NCBI GenBank assembly: GCA_016464825.1
Contig: JAEKNQ010000030.1
Span: 1 to 64,000, forward strand
Direction of reading: 5' to 3'
Length of the DNA: 64,000 nucleotides
Source: Candidatus Dormiibacter inghamiae
GTDB lineage: Bacteria; Chloroflexota; Dormibacteria; Dormibacterales; Dormibacteraceae
The notes under the pieces were generated by a model. That model was given only the letters and a program-made list of their open reading frames with translations. It searched no databases and was not told the DNA's origin. Each line of letters starts with the position of its first letter. The first letter of the stretch is position 1. Of the stretch, positions 8,526 through 17,417 are shown piece by piece. Both the position numbers and the translations under genes were made by a program.

Positions 8526-9787
8526 CTGTCGACGTCGCCCAGTACCGCGTCAGCAGTGCCGATGACAGCTATCAGGTCGGCCACCATCGAGCCGAGGGCG
8601 AGCTGCTCCAGAGCCTGGATGTTGACGAATGAGGCCGAGCGGAACTTCGCTCGGCGCGGCTTGTGAGTGCCGTCGGAGACTATGTAGCAGCCGTTCTCGC
8701 CCCGGCCCGACTCAACCGCCACATAGACATCACCTGGCGGCAGCGAATAACCCTCGGTGGCCAGCTTGAAGTGATGGATGACGGCTTCCATCGATGTCTC
8801 CAACTCCTCTCGTGGCGGAGGCAGGATCTTGCGATCGTCGATGTTCACAGGACCGGGCGGCAGGCCGTCCAGCGCCTGGCGAAGGATCTTCACGGACTCC
8901 CGCATCTCCTTGATGCGCACCAGGTAGCGCGCGTAGCAGTCGCAGCCGTCTTCGACAGCAACTTCCCAGTCGTACTTGTCGTAGCCGGAATAGGGGCGGT
9001 CCTGGCGCAGGTCCCAGTTGATGCCGGAGCCGCGCAGCATGGGGCCGCTGGCCGCCAGCCGGATAGCGTCCTCGGGCCGGAGATGACCTATGCCCTTCGT
9101 GCGCGCGATCCAGATCGGGTTGTGCGTGAGCAGGTTCTCGTACTCGTCGACATTCCGGGGCATCTCCCGGATGAAGGCGTCGAGCATCTCCAGGAAGCGC
9201 GGCGTCGCGTCGGCAAAAACACCGCCCGGCCGGATGTAGGAGGTGTGCATCCGGAAGCCAGAGATCTCCTCGTTGAGATCCATCACCTTCTCCCGTTCGC
9301 GGAAGCCGTACATGAACGCGGACATGGCGCCCAGCTCCAGAGAGCTGGTGCCCAGCCACACGACATGAGACGACAGCCGCGTAAGCTCGGACATGATGAC
9401 TCGGAGGACCTGGGCCCGGGGGGGCGCCTCAACGCCGAGCAGCTTCTCCACCGCCAGCGCGTAGGCCAGGTTGTTGATCGGCGGGCTGAGATAGTCGTGA
9501 CGGTCGGTCAGCACCACAGCCTGCTGCCACCGCAGCGCCTCCATCTGCTTCTCGATGCCTGTGTGGAGGTAGCCGATGACAGGTTTCAGACCCCTGATCA
9601 CCTCGCCCTCCAAATCGACTATGAGGCGGAGGACGCCGTGCGTGCTGGGATGCTGGGGCCCGAAGTTGACGGTCAGCAGATCGCCGTCCCGGCCTTGAAG
9701 CCGGGTGCGCTGGATGGTCATGCCCTGCCCGTGCTCGGTCATCGGTCCCGCCGGAGCGCTCAGGCCGGCGGGGGTGCTGTCTGCCAT
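8522..9787 (-). CDS. nuoD: NADH-quinone oxidoreductase subunit D
   Basis: 49-kDa-type subunit, related to the [NiFe]-hydrogenase large subunit, that forms the quinone pocket with NuoB. It shows NFGPQHPSTHGVLRLIVDLE near residues 40-59 and the DRHDYLSPPINNLAYALAVE region around 97-116, with the conserved His and Tyr of the quinone site. The first in-frame ATG (9787) would overlap nuoC by 28 bp. Later ATGs at 9742 and 9721 precede the conserved core and may be the true start. The stop overlaps nuoE by 4 bp. Confidence 0.95.
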   Translation of the reverse strand: MADSTPAGLSAPAGPMTEHGQGMTIQRTRLQGRDGDLLTVNFGPQHPSTHGVLRLIVDLEGEVIRGLKPVIGYLHTGIEKQMEALRWQQAVVLTDRHDYLSPPINNLAYALAVEKLLGVEAPPRAQVLRVIMSELTRLSSHVVWLGTSSLELGAMSAFMYGFREREKVMDLNEEISGFRMHTSYIRPGGVFADATPRFLEMLDAFIREMPRNVDEYENLLTHNPIWIARTKGIGHLRPEDAIRLAASGPMLRGSGINWDLRQDRPYSGYDKYDWEVAVEDGCDCYARYLVRIKEMRESVKILRQALDGLPPGPVNIDDRKILPPPREELETSMEAVIHHFKLATEGYSLPPGDVYVAVESGRGENGCYIVSDGTHKPRRAKFRSASFVNIQALEQLALGSMVADLIAVIGTADAVLGDVDR

Positions 9788-10257
9788 GTCTCGTGGTCCT
9801 CGGAAAAGTCGACAGGCTCACCGCCGACCGGAAAGTCTCGGCGCAGGGGATGGCCAATCCAGTCCTCCGGCATCAGAATGCGCTCCAGGTTGGGATGGCC
9901 CTCGAACTTGACGCCGAACATGTCCCAGGTCTCGCGCTCGTCCCAGTTGGCGGCGGCGAAGATGTCCTGCACGCTGGCGATCTCGGGCCGCTCCTCCGGC
10001 AGGAACACGCGAACTCGGATCTCGCGACGCTGCTTCAGGTCCCGAAGCTGGTAGACGAGCTCGAAGCGCTGGGGCGGTTGCTGCAGCAGGGGCGTGGCCA
10101 GGTGATCGACGCAGGTGAGGAAGAGGAAGTAGGTGAATCCCTCGGCCTGCAACCGGCTCAAGGTGGCGCGAATCTGTTCGGGCTGCACCTGGATCCAGTG
10201 GTCCCGGGCGATCAACCCCTCGGCCATCACAGCGGTGGTGGGTATCTGCTGGCTCAT
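9760..10257 (-). CDS. nuoC: NADH-quinone oxidoreductase subunit C
   Basis: 30-kDa-type subunit of the peripheral arm, without a known cofactor. The start at 10257 was chosen because its ATG overlaps the nuoB stop (ATGA) and gives a 165-residue protein of normal size. Earlier in-frame codons lie inside nuoB. The signature [20 protein letters not shown], followed by [15 protein letters not shown], is near the C-terminus. NuoC and NuoD are separate genes here, unlike the enterobacterial fusion. Confidence 0.96.
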   Translation of the reverse strand: MSQQIPTTAVMAEGLIARDHWIQVQPEQIRATLSRLQAEGFTYFLFLTCVDHLATPLLQQPPQRFELVYQLRDLKQRREIRVRVFLPEERPEIASVQDIFAAANWDERETWDMFGVKFEGHPNLERILMPEDWIGHPLRRDFPVGGEPVDFSEDHETWQTAPPPA

Positions 10258-10742
10258 ACCCGCTGCCTGATTCCTTGCGCCTTGATCTTCTCCTGCAGGA
10301 TCATGAGGCCGTTGATCAGGTCCTCCGGTCGGGGCGGGCAGCCGGGAACGTAGACGTCGACGGGGACTATCTTGTCCACGCCCTGGAGGATCGCGTAGTT
10401 GTTGAAAACGCCGCCGGTGGAGGCACAGGCGCCCATGGAGATGACCCATTTCGGTTCAGGCATCTGGTCATAGATCTGGCGCAAAACGGGCGCCATCTTC
10501 TGCGACACACGGCCCGCGACGATCATCAGATCCGATTGCCGCGGCGAGGCCCGCATGGCCTCGGAGCCGAAGCGGCCCAGGTCATAGGCGGGGCCGGCGG
10601 CCGCCATCATCTCGATGGCGCAGCAGGCGAGGCCGAACTGGGCCGGCCAGACCGAGTTGGCCCGGCCCCAGCCGACCAACTTGCCGACAGTGGTGGTGAG
10701 CACATTCTCCCCCAGCGGCTCGAGGAGCTGTTCTACTCCCAA
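10254..10742 (-). CDS. nuoB: NADH-quinone oxidoreductase subunit B
   Basis: Subunit carrying the terminal 4Fe-4S cluster N2 that reduces quinone. Cluster residues are visible as [14 protein letters not shown] and [10 protein letters not shown] prefer a TTG start at 10742, giving 162 residues and a 10-bp overlap with nuoA. The longer upstream reading runs through nuoA in another frame and adds non-homologous residues. The stop forms an ATGA overlap with nuoC. Confidence 0.94.
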   Translation of the reverse strand: MGVEQLLEPLGENVLTTTVGKLVGWGRANSVWPAQFGLACCAIEMMAAAGPAYDLGRFGSEAMRASPRQSDLMIVAGRVSQKMAPVLRQIYDQMPEPKWVISMGACASTGGVFNNYAILQGVDKIVPVDVYVPGCPPRPEDLINGLMILQEKIKAQGIRQRV

Positions 10743-11095
10743 TCGAAGCCTCCCTTGCGCCAGATGTGGCCCAGCGCCACGAGCAAAATTGCTATGAAAA
10801 CGAACATCTCGATCACGCCGAACCACTTCAACTGGCGCAGGATGACCGCCCAGGGGTAGAAGAAGACAGCTTCGACGTCGAAGATGATGAAGAGCATCGC
10901 CGTCAGGTAGAAGCGGACCGACATGCGCTGCCGGGCGGGGGTAGTGGGCACCATGCCCGACTCATAGGGCAGGCGCTTGGCCGTGTACGCCTTGGCTGGA
11001 CCCAGGACGTAGGAGAGGGTCAGGAGCAGCCCCACGACAAGCACGACGATCACCGTGTAGATGACGAGTGGCGCGTAGTCGCTTAGCAAAAACAT
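10733..11095 (-). CDS. nuoA: NADH-quinone oxidoreductase subunit A
   Basis: First gene of the operon, encoding the small three-helix membrane subunit next to NuoH. The product is 120 residues, with the conserved loop [20 protein letters not shown] around residues 39-58 and the [13 protein letters not shown] motif with acidic residues in helix 2. The ATG at 11095 directly abuts a CTGGAG sequence, so initiation at the TTG two codons further on would be better spaced. The operon promoter should lie in 11096-11173 or further right, where the old upstream context has been disturbed by the IS element at 11392. Confidence 0.95.
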   Translation of the reverse strand: MFLLSDYAPLVIYTVIVVLVVGLLLTLSYVLGPAKAYTAKRLPYESGMVPTTPARQRMSVRFYLTAMLFIIFDVEAVFFYPWAVILRQLKWFGVIEMFVFIAILLVALGHIWRKGGFDWE

Positions 11096-11173
11096 CTCCA
11101 GGTGGCAATGGCCGGAGGGGACTATGCCGCCAATTCTAGTGCTCGGCGGATTGCGTCAGCGCCCAGGTTGCGC

Positions 11174-11392
11174 CTACGGGTACTCACCGCTGGCTGGAGA
11201 GCTGTGGCTGTGGCGGATCCTCGTGCCGTTGGTGAGGGTGGCGTCGACTGGACAGTAGCGGTTGCAGGCCATGTCCAGCGCCTTCTCCACCTTGGTCTCG
11301 TCGGGCGTGAAGCCATCTTCCCAGCCGATCTGGAAGTTGATCCGAATTGAGCTGAAGGCGCGGGGCCAGTCAGCCTCCTGGTCGCCCTCCAC
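11174..11392 (-). pseudogene. OsmC-family C-terminal fragment (5' end lost)
   Basis: The last 72 residues of an OsmC/Ohr-type organic hydroperoxide resistance protein are recognisable from the helix ETKVEKALDMACNRYCPVDA, with the second conserved cysteine (NRYCPV). The N-terminal half with the first catalytic cysteine is missing. The reading frame runs straight into the left end of the IS481-type element at 11392, so the gene was cut by that insertion or an associated deletion. It is probably not functional. Confidence 0.75.
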
Positions 11393-12432
11393 TAGGTGTA
11401 CTGCTCAAATAGGTTATTGACAAGAGGAGAGCCATCCTGTGGGGTTGAGGTGTCGACGCCCACCCACGCAGGAGGCTCTCTATGCCACATCGTAGAGCGA
11501 TGCTCACCCCCTTTGGCCGGCTGCTCTTGGTTCAGCGAGTGTGCGAGCAGAACTGGTCGGTGCCGAGAGCCGCAGAGTCGGCTGGGGTCTCGCGGATGAC
11601 CGTCTACAAGTGGCTTCGCCGCTACCAAACTGAAGGCATGGCGGGACTCGACGACCGCTCCTCGCGGCCTTGGAGCTCGCCTCGTCAGACCTCGGCCAGG
11701 GAGGTCGCGGCGGTGCTCCAGCTGCGGCGACGTCGGCGTTGGGGACCGCATCGTATCGCTCCCACCCTGGGCATCCCCCGCTCGACCGTCTACGCGGTCC
11801 TCCGCCGCCAGGGCGAGTCCCGCCTGAGCGACCAAGATCGCTCCACCGGACTCCGTATCCGTTATGTCCGCGAGAACCCTGGGGAGCTGCTCCACCTTGA
11901 CGTCAAGAAGCTGGGTCGAATTCCAGAGGGCGGCGGACATGCCTTGCTCGGGGACCAGGCGCGGGTCCGTCGAGGCGGCGGCTGGGAGTACCTGCACGTT
12001 GCCATCGACGATTGCTCCCGCGTCGCCTATGGCGAGATCCGGCCGGCCGATGATGGACCCCAAGCGGCTGGCTTCTTGCTCGCCGCGGCAGGCTACTTCC
12101 GCGACCATGGTGTCCACATCGAGCGGGTCATGACCGATCGTGCTTACGCCTACACCCACTCTCGACTCTTCGAGAGCGCCCTGAGCGAGATCGGCGCCAA
12201 GCACAAGCTGACCTCGCCCAGGCGCCCGCAAACAAACGGCAAGGCCGAAGCCTTCATCAAGACCTCGCTCCGAGAGTGGGCCTACGCTCAGCTCTACCTC
12301 TCCAACCAGGAGCGAGTACAGGCCCTGCCGCTCTGGCTCGCCTACTACAACCATCACCGCACCCACACCGAGCTCAAAGACCAGACTCCAATGGCCGCGC
12401 TTGTCAGCAACGTATCCAGGAAGTACACCTAG
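11392..12432 (+). mobile_element. IS481-family insertion sequence, apparently complete
   Basis: The element has imperfect terminal inverted repeats of about 27 bp. The left end (from 11396) begins GTGTACTGCTCAAATA; the right end read inward from 12428 begins GTGTACTTCCTGGATA, and both continue to TTGACAAG or CTGACAAG. The palindrome CTAG occurs at both outer borders (11392-11395 and 12429-12432) and may be a 4-bp target duplication. One transposase gene fills the interior. Flanking genes on both sides are clipped at their 5' ends. Confidence 0.85.
11482..12432 (+). CDS. IS481-family DDE transposase
   Basis: A 316-residue transposase. The N-terminus has a helix-turn-helix (PRAAESAGVSRMTVYKWLRR, about residues 33-52). 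The integrase core has Asp in LLHLDVKKLG, Asp in VMTDRAYAY and Glu in the C-terminal RPQTNGKAEAFIKTSLREW, giving a complete DDE set. The ATG at 11482 has a strong AGGAGG Shine-Dalgarno at 11470-11475. The TAG stop overlaps the right-hand CTAG border. Nothing suggests inactivation. Confidence 0.93.
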   Translation: MPHRRAMLTPFGRLLLVQRVCEQNWSVPRAAESAGVSRMTVYKWLRRYQTEGMAGLDDRSSRPWSSPRQTSAREVAAVLQLRRRRRWGPHRIAPTLGIPRSTVYAVLRRQGESRLSDQDRSTGLRIRYVRENPGELLHLDVKKLGRIPEGGGHALLGDQARVRRGGGWEYLHVAIDDCSRVAYGEIRPADDGPQAAGFLLAAAGYFRDHGVHIERVMTDRAYAYTHSRLFESALSEIGAKHKLTSPRRPQTNGKAEAFIKTSLREWAYAQLYLSNQERVQALPLWLAYYNHHRTHTELKDQTPMAALVSNVSRKYT

Positions 12433-12824
12433 TGATCGCCGCTTACCTGACCTACTCTCACTACGAGCAGGTGCCGCTGGCCTGCACTCAGGGCCAGGTG
12501 GCGAACTGCGCGGCCGTCACCCACAGCAGCTACTCCACCCTGCCTGGCAGCGAGGTGCCCATCTCGGTGCCGGGACTGCTCTTCTTCGCGGGGGTCACCG
12601 TTTGGGCCGTGCTGGCGCTGAGTCGAGTGTTCGAGAAAAGTGCCTGGGCCGAGAGGGCGCTCCTGTTCTGGTCAATGGCTGGGCTGCTTTTCGTGCTCTA
12701 TCTGGTCTTCGTCGAGATAGTCCGCCTCCAACGTATCTGCGAGTGGTGCACAGCAGCGCACGTGCTGACGCTAGTCATCTTTCTGCTGGCTCTGAACCGG
12801 GTGGGCCGGCCCACGGCGGCTTAG
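12432..12824 (+). pseudogene. Vitamin K epoxide reductase (VKOR) family, N-terminally clipped
   Basis: VKOR-family membrane proteins reoxidise DsbA-like thioredoxins using quinone. The visible 130 residues keep the loop cysteines (PLAC and VANC), a conserved serine after them, and the active-site CEWC motif before the last helix; about four hydrophobic segments are present. The family normally has 10-20 more residues of transmembrane helix 1 upstream. Here the frame enters directly from the IS481 element, with only a GTG at 12432 overlapping its end. It may still be made, but it is probably truncated. Confidence 0.8.
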
Positions 12825-12838
12825 AACGGAGACTGAGG

Positions 12839-13672
12839 TCAGCCCGAGTACGGTTTGACGAACTCGGTCAGCTCCTCCAGCCGACGCAGCGCAGCGTCCC
12901 GGCCGTCGGGCGGCACGTAGAATACACACCGCTGCAGGCCGGCCGCGAGGAATCGCTCGACCTCCTGGGGGTCGGTGCGAGCGCCGTAGACCTGGACGGG
13001 GATCGGACCCCTGCCCGCCTCGTCCGCCAGGCGCTGCAGCTCGGCGATACGGTCGAGCCATCGGCCCCGGTTGGGCATCCAGCCGTCTGCGTAACGCACC
13101 ACCCGCTTCAGTGTGTTGGGCCCGTTGCCGCCGAGCCAGATAGGTGGGTGCGGCTTCTGGACAGGCTTGGGCCACAGCCAGAGGGGGTCAAAGTTGACGT
13201 GCCGACCGTGATACTCAGCTTCGTCCTCCGTCCAGATGGTCTTCATCGCCTCGACCCGCTCGCGCAACACGCCCCAGCGCTGGCTGAACTCGGTGCCGTG
13301 GTTGGCCATCTCCTCGCGGTTCCAACCGCCGCCGACGCCGAAGAGCAGGCGGCCGCCGGAGACATGGTCGAGGCTGGCCACTCGCTTCGCCAGGTCAATC
13401 GGCTCGTGCTCGACGACCAGGCAGACGCCAGTGCCCAACTTGAGAGTGGTAGTCGCTCCGGCAGCGACTGTGAGAGCGACGAAGGGGTCAAGTGTGTGCC
13501 AATACTCCTGCGGCAGGTCGCCACCACTGGGGTAGGGAGTCTGCCGGGAGACCGGGATGTGCGTGTGCTCGGCCACCCAGAGGGAGTCGAAGCCGCGCGC
13601 CTCGACTGCCTGGGCGAGCTCGGCCATGCCTATCGCGTAGTCCGTCGGAAAGATGGCGATGCCGAATCTCAT
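12839..13672 (-). CDS. LLM-class, probably F420-dependent oxidoreductase
   Basis: A 277-residue TIM-barrel protein of the luciferase-like monooxygenase superfamily. It begins MRFGIAIFPTDYAIG and contains the characteristic FDSLWVAEHTHIP, LDHVSGGRLLFGVGGGWNREE and KPHPPIWLGGNGPNTLKRVV segments of the subfamily usually assigned to coenzyme F420 rather than FMN. The substrate cannot be deduced. It converges with the VKOR gene, with 14 bp between stop codons. No F420 biosynthesis gene is in this window, so cofactor choice is inferred from the family. Confidence 0.88.
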   Translation of the reverse strand: MRFGIAIFPTDYAIGMAELAQAVEARGFDSLWVAEHTHIPVSRQTPYPSGGDLPQEYWHTLDPFVALTVAAGATTTLKLGTGVCLVVEHEPIDLAKRVASLDHVSGGRLLFGVGGGWNREEMANHGTEFSQRWGVLRERVEAMKTIWTEDEAEYHGRHVNFDPLWLWPKPVQKPHPPIWLGGNGPNTLKRVVRYADGWMPNRGRWLDRIAELQRLADEAGRGPIPVQVYGARTDPQEVERFLAAGLQRCVFYVPPDGRDAALRRLEELTEFVKPYSG

Positions 13673-13763
13673 CGAGGCCCATCTTCTCTCAAGCAGAACA
13701 AGGAGCGCAATCTAGTGGTACGGTTTACGTAGAGAATGTTGCAGCGTTGCTATCCTGTTTTGC

Positions 13764-14915
13764 ATGGGAGTGCCCTTCCGATTCATGTCTGGACGGGCTG
13801 AGACCGATCTGACCGGGGGTCGTCGAGGGTCTCGCTCGGGCATCTCTCTACCAGTTCAGTCCGGAAGGGCGCGACAGTGGGACCTGTTTGACGGCGACGC
13901 GCTGCGAGCGCTCTTCGAGAATGCTCCTGACGGCTTGGTCATCCTCTCCACGGGAGGGGACGTCATCCACTCCAACCGCGCAGCCAGGCGGCTCCTGGGC
14001 GGCTCGGGGCTCTCGCTGACCGAACGGTTGCGGGGGATCCAACTGGCCGCGGGGTCCTCGCAGACAGCTCAGGCCGAGCCGGGCGGCGCCGCTTGCGAGG
14101 TCCGCGCCGCCCCGACCAGCATCGGTGGCGAAAACGTCTGGCTGCTCTCGGTTCACGACGTGACAGCTCTCCGCCGCACCGAGCAGGAACGCGAGACAGG
14201 CCGGCAGGAGGCGCTCGACGCCTCCCGGCTGAAGGGCGAGATCCTGAACCTCGTAGCCCATGAGTTCCGCAGCCCACTCAGCGTGATCGGCGGCTACCTT
14301 TCCATGATGGCTGAGGGCCAGCTCGGCGAGGTGCCCCCTATGTGGGCCCTGCCAATCGAGCGCACCCAGCAAAAGGTGGAAGAGCTGAAGGGCATGGTCA
14401 ACGACGTGTTGACAGCCGCTCGCCTCGAGTCCGGCCGTCTGCAGGTCAATCGCCAGAACCTTGACGCCGGCCTGCTGGTGAAGCTGGCCGCCGAGCGCGC
14501 CAAGGGTCGCGTGGCCCTGCTCGAGGCGGACCTCCAGTACGACGTCTCGGACGAGGCGCTGCCTGTGAACGTGGATACCCACCAGCTCGGCATAGTGCTG
14601 GACAACCTGGTCAACAACGCCCTCAACTATTCCGAGGGGAAGCCTGAGCTGCGCCTGACCAGCCGCCGAGCAGGCGACGAGGCTGAGATCAGCGTCTGCG
14701 ATCATGGCCCAGGCGTCGCCTCTGAGCTGCAGGAGACCATTTTCGAGCGCTTCCAGCGCGGGGGTGGACAGGGGGAGCCGCGTCGGCGCGGCATCGGCCT
14801 GGGCCTGGCCATCGCCAGGGACCTGACCGAGCTGAACGGCGGGAAACTTTGCCTGGCCTGGAGCGAGCTCGGCAGGGGCAGCCGCTTCACGCTTCGTCTC
14901 CCACTCGCCGGCTGA
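13764..14915 (+). CDS. PAS-type sensor histidine kinase (orphan)
   Basis: A 383-residue cytoplasmic-looking histidine kinase. A PAS-like segment follows residue 45 (ALFENAPDGLVILSTGGDVI). The HisKA box is LVAHEFRSPLSVIGGY with the phospho-accepting His near residue 167. N, G1 and G2 boxes are visible as DNLVNNALNYSEG, DHGPGV and GIGLGLAIARDL. No transmembrane segment is evident. There is no adjacent response regulator, and the neighbouring PrsW gene pair is transcribed in the same direction 50 bp downstream. The start is uncertain, with no clear ribosome-binding site; a second ATG lies at 13785. Confidence 0.9.
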   Translation: MGVPFRFMSGRAETDLTGGRRGSRSGISLPVQSGRARQWDLFDGDALRALFENAPDGLVILSTGGDVIHSNRAARRLLGGSGLSLTERLRGIQLAAGSSQTAQAEPGGAACEVRAAPTSIGGENVWLLSVHDVTALRRTEQERETGRQEALDASRLKGEILNLVAHEFRSPLSVIGGYLSMMAEGQLGEVPPMWALPIERTQQKVEELKGMVNDVLTAARLESGRLQVNRQNLDAGLLVKLAAERAKGRVALLEADLQYDVSDEALPVNVDTHQLGIVLDNLVNNALNYSEGKPELRLTSRRAGDEAEISVCDHGPGVASELQETIFERFQRGGGQGEPRRRGIGLGLAIARDLTELNGGKLCLAWSELGRGSRFTLRLPLAG

Positions 14916-14965
14916 TCGGCGCTCCGGTCCGCGGCGTGCGGACCTTGTTAGCCTCTGTGTCCTGA

Positions 14966-15475
14966 ATGACCTCTCCCAGGCCCGGCCGCTATGAGCCCGA
15001 GAACCCGAGCCGGATCTACCACACAATGCTGCTGGCGGGCTACGCCGGCCTGATCATCTTGGTGGTCGGACTGCTGACATTTCTGGCCACTTCGCCACCC
15101 GGCCGCCACACTGCTCTACACACCGACGCCAGCGTCTACACCTACGACCCGGCGAGCAGCAGCATCAAGGGCGAGCCGCAGCAACACTTCCCCGCCGGTC
15201 AGGAGTTTGCAGGCTTGGTCAGCTGGGAAACGCTGCCTGCGGCCACAACTGTGGGCGCCAAGTGGTACGGCGCGCTGCAACAGGTGGAGGGCTCGGTTGG
15301 CCCGGCCAGGGCGGGCGAGCTGGCAGCGGCAGCCAAGCCGGTGCCTGTGCGGTCGAGTCAGACAGCCGCCCCCCTCCTGCCCGGCCGCCACACGCTCATG
15401 ATCCTGCGCTATTCCGGGGGGCTGCCATTGGAGATCGTGGGCCGCATCAGCGTCATCGTCGACCGCTACAGATGA
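14966..15475 (+). CDS. Unknown membrane-anchored protein coupled to PrsW
   Basis: I do not recognise this 169-residue protein. It has one strong transmembrane segment near residues 21-44 (LLAGYAGLIILVVGLLTFLA) and a predicted outside domain of about 120 residues with no cysteines. The stop codon overlaps the ATG of the PrsW-type protease gene (ATGA), so the two are translationally coupled. PrsW proteases cleave single-pass anti-sigma factors, so this partner could be a substrate or regulator, but that is inference from position only. Confidence 0.7.
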   Translation: MTSPRPGRYEPENPSRIYHTMLLAGYAGLIILVVGLLTFLATSPPGRHTALHTDASVYTYDPASSSIKGEPQQHFPAGQEFAGLVSWETLPAATTVGAKWYGALQQVEGSVGPARAGELAAAAKPVPVRSSQTAAPLLPGRHTLMILRYSGGLPLEIVGRISVIVDRYR

Positions 15476-16866
15476 CGGTGGCTGTCTCCCGGCCCGCCCG
15501 CCCGCTCCGCGCCTTTCTGGGCGCCGGCGCCATCGGCGTGCTGCTCCTGGTGGCCATGGCCATCACCTCAGTGGCGAACGTACGCTCCCATGGAGCGCCG
15601 CAGTGGACCGGCTGGTTCGGGCTGGTGGCCGGCGCGCTGGCGCTGGCCGGCGGGGTCTACGGCCTGCGAGCGGTGCGCGAGCCTACTCGCCGCTCGAGCC
15701 ATCTCCGGCGAGCGCTGCTGCTCTTCGGCCTCGGGCTCTTCGGCTGGCTGGTGGTGATGGACGTCTTCACCTACCTGCTGCTGGCCGGCCCAGAGGTGGC
15801 GCTGGCCGCCGCTCTCGCCTGCGTACCCACCACCGGCCTCGCCCTGTTGGCGGTGCGCTGGCTCGACCGCTACGACAGCCAGCCCTGGCCCTATCTGCTG
15901 GCGGCGCTCATCTGGGGAGCCCTGGCGGCCACGCTCCTGGTGTCGCTCTCGGAGACGCTCTGGCAGATGGCCAACTACGACCTGGTGCCGGGCCAGCCGC
16001 TCGAGATCTCCATCGCTTTCATGGCCGGCAGCAACGAAGAGGTGGCCAAGGGAGTGGCAGTTTTCCTGCTCTATCTTGTCCTGCGCGAGCGCTTCCAGGG
16101 CGTGGTGGCGGGAATCGTTTACGGCGCCGCTGTCGGCATCGGATTCAACTTTCTGGAGACGATGACTTACATCGCTCACCTCTACTACCTCTTCTCAGGT
16201 CTGGTCCCCGACCCGAAAGCCGGCCCGGCCTGGGTGGGCCCGCTGGCGGCTGGGGTGGCGCAGTGGTTCATCAGGCAGATCCTGGGCATGTTCTTGGGCC
16301 ATCCCACCTATACGGCACTGATCGGCGCCGGGATCGGAGCCGCAGCTGTGCTGCCCAAGCGCCACCAGCGCTTTCTCAGCATCCTCGGCGGCCTGCTCCT
16401 AGCCGTCGCCGCTCACTTCTCCTGGGACGCGTGGGCTTCCCTGTTCCCCACCTCCAGCAGCAACGCTCTGCTTCTGCTCATCTCCATCCCTGCGCGCAAT
16501 GTGCTCATGACCGGCCCCTTCACAGTGGTGGTGCTGCTGGTGCTGGTGATGGGGCTGGAAGTAGAGGGCGCGGGTCTGCGCCGCCAGCTCGAGCAGGAGG
16601 TGGCTGCCGCCGGCGGCGCGGTCGGGGCGGAGGAGGTTCCAGTCCTGCTCAGCGCCTGGCGGCGCCTGGACAGCCGCTATGCCGCCTTCGCCCTGCGCGG
16701 CTGGCGCGCCTACAGCAGGCTCAGCCAGCTCCAGACAGCGCAGCTCCGGCTGGCCCGCCTCAAGTGGCAGCGTCAACAGCAGGGCCGGCCTGCCGATGCG
16801 GAGTCCGAGGCGGCCGGCCGGTCCCGGATCCTAGAGCTGCGCCAGGCCCTGGCGGCTGAGGACTAG
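15472..16866 (+). CDS. prsW: PrsW-family intramembrane metalloprotease
   Basis: PrsW proteins are multi-pass metalloproteases that cut anti-sigma factors in or near the membrane. The start at 15472 gives 464 residues and an ATGA overlap with the preceding gene; the frame extends further upstream but only through that gene. The catalytic motifs are clear: SNEEVAKG (Glu-Glu), FNFLETMTY, GHPTYTALIG and HFSWDAW, with about nine hydrophobic segments. A C-terminal cytoplasmic tail of around 100 residues is Arg/Gln/Ala rich and helical. The stop overlaps the convergent ferric-reductase-like gene by 4 bp. Confidence 0.9.
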   Translation: MTVAVSRPARPLRAFLGAGAIGVLLLVAMAITSVANVRSHGAPQWTGWFGLVAGALALAGGVYGLRAVREPTRRSSHLRRALLLFGLGLFGWLVVMDVFTYLLLAGPEVALAAALACVPTTGLALLAVRWLDRYDSQPWPYLLAALIWGALAATLLVSLSETLWQMANYDLVPGQPLEISIAFMAGSNEEVAKGVAVFLLYLVLRERFQGVVAGIVYGAAVGIGFNFLETMTYIAHLYYLFSGLVPDPKAGPAWVGPLAAGVAQWFIRQILGMFLGHPTYTALIGAGIGAAAVLPKRHQRFLSILGGLLLAVAAHFSWDAWASLFPTSSSNALLLLISIPARNVLMTGPFTVVVLLVLVMGLEVEGAGLRRQLEQEVAAAGGAVGAEEVPVLLSAWRRLDSRYAAFALRGWRAYSRLSQLQTAQLRLARLKWQRQQQGRPADAESEAAGRSRILELRQALAAED

Positions 16867-17417
16867 GCCCGGCGGGCGGGCAGCCTGCCCCAGACCATGC
16901 GGGCCAGACTGAGCACCGCCACTGTGCCTGCCATCGACCACGTCAACGCCGAGACGAGCGGATCGCTGAAGTCGGTCCCTGCCAGCACCGCGTGCAGGAA
17001 GAGCAGGCCGAACGCCAGGTAGGAGAGGCGGTGCAGCCAGCGCCAGAGCTGCCCCGGAAGGCGCCCCCTTAGCCAGCCGGTCAGTGCCACCAGAAGGAAC
17101 AACTGGAGGGTCACCGTGCCCAAACCGATGGCAAGTTGGCCACGCGGGTCGTAGGGCGCCTGGAACGGTACCAGCAGGTCCAGCGGTCCTACGCGAGCCG
17201 TCTGGTCAAGCAGCAGACCGGCAATGTGAAGGCCGCCCAGCGGGAGCCAGAGAAGCGCCGTGTACTCATGCAGCGAGCGAAGGCCACGGTTGGGGCCGAG
17301 AAAGTCAAGCACTGCTGTGCGCAGTGCCAGACCCGTCAGGAGCGAGACGCTCAGCGCCGCAAACGAGGCCAGGCCGGAGATCCTGGCGAGCACCCAGAAG
17401 AGCGTCTGTTGATCCAT
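16863..17417 (-). CDS. Ferric-reductase-like transmembrane protein
   Basis: A 184-residue six-helix membrane protein with histidines in RSLHEYTAL, GGLHIAG, RWLHRLSY and FLHAVLAG. This pattern is typical of the ferric reductase/MsrQ-type heme-binding domain. The start at 17417 is chosen because it forms an ATGA overlap with the ApbE stop; the frame continues upstream only through apbE. Together with ApbE and DUF1501/DUF1800 upstream it forms a run on one strand. It probably moves electrons across the membrane via heme; the partner is not evident. Confidence 0.82.
   Translation of the reverse strand: MDQQTLFWVLARISGLASFAALSVSLLTGLALRTAVLDFLGPNRGLRSLHEYTALLWLPLGGLHIAGLLLDQTARVGPLDLLVPFQAPYDPRGQLAIGLGTVTLQLFLLVALTGWLRGRLPGQLWRWLHRLSYLAFGLLFLHAVLAGTDFSDPLVSALTWSMAGTVAVLSLARMVWGRLPARRA

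Noticed and set aside
552-9857. Long open frames antisense to the nuo genes
   Set aside because: High GC keeps the opposite strand open; these frames have no conserved motifs and lie inside well-identified nuo genes.
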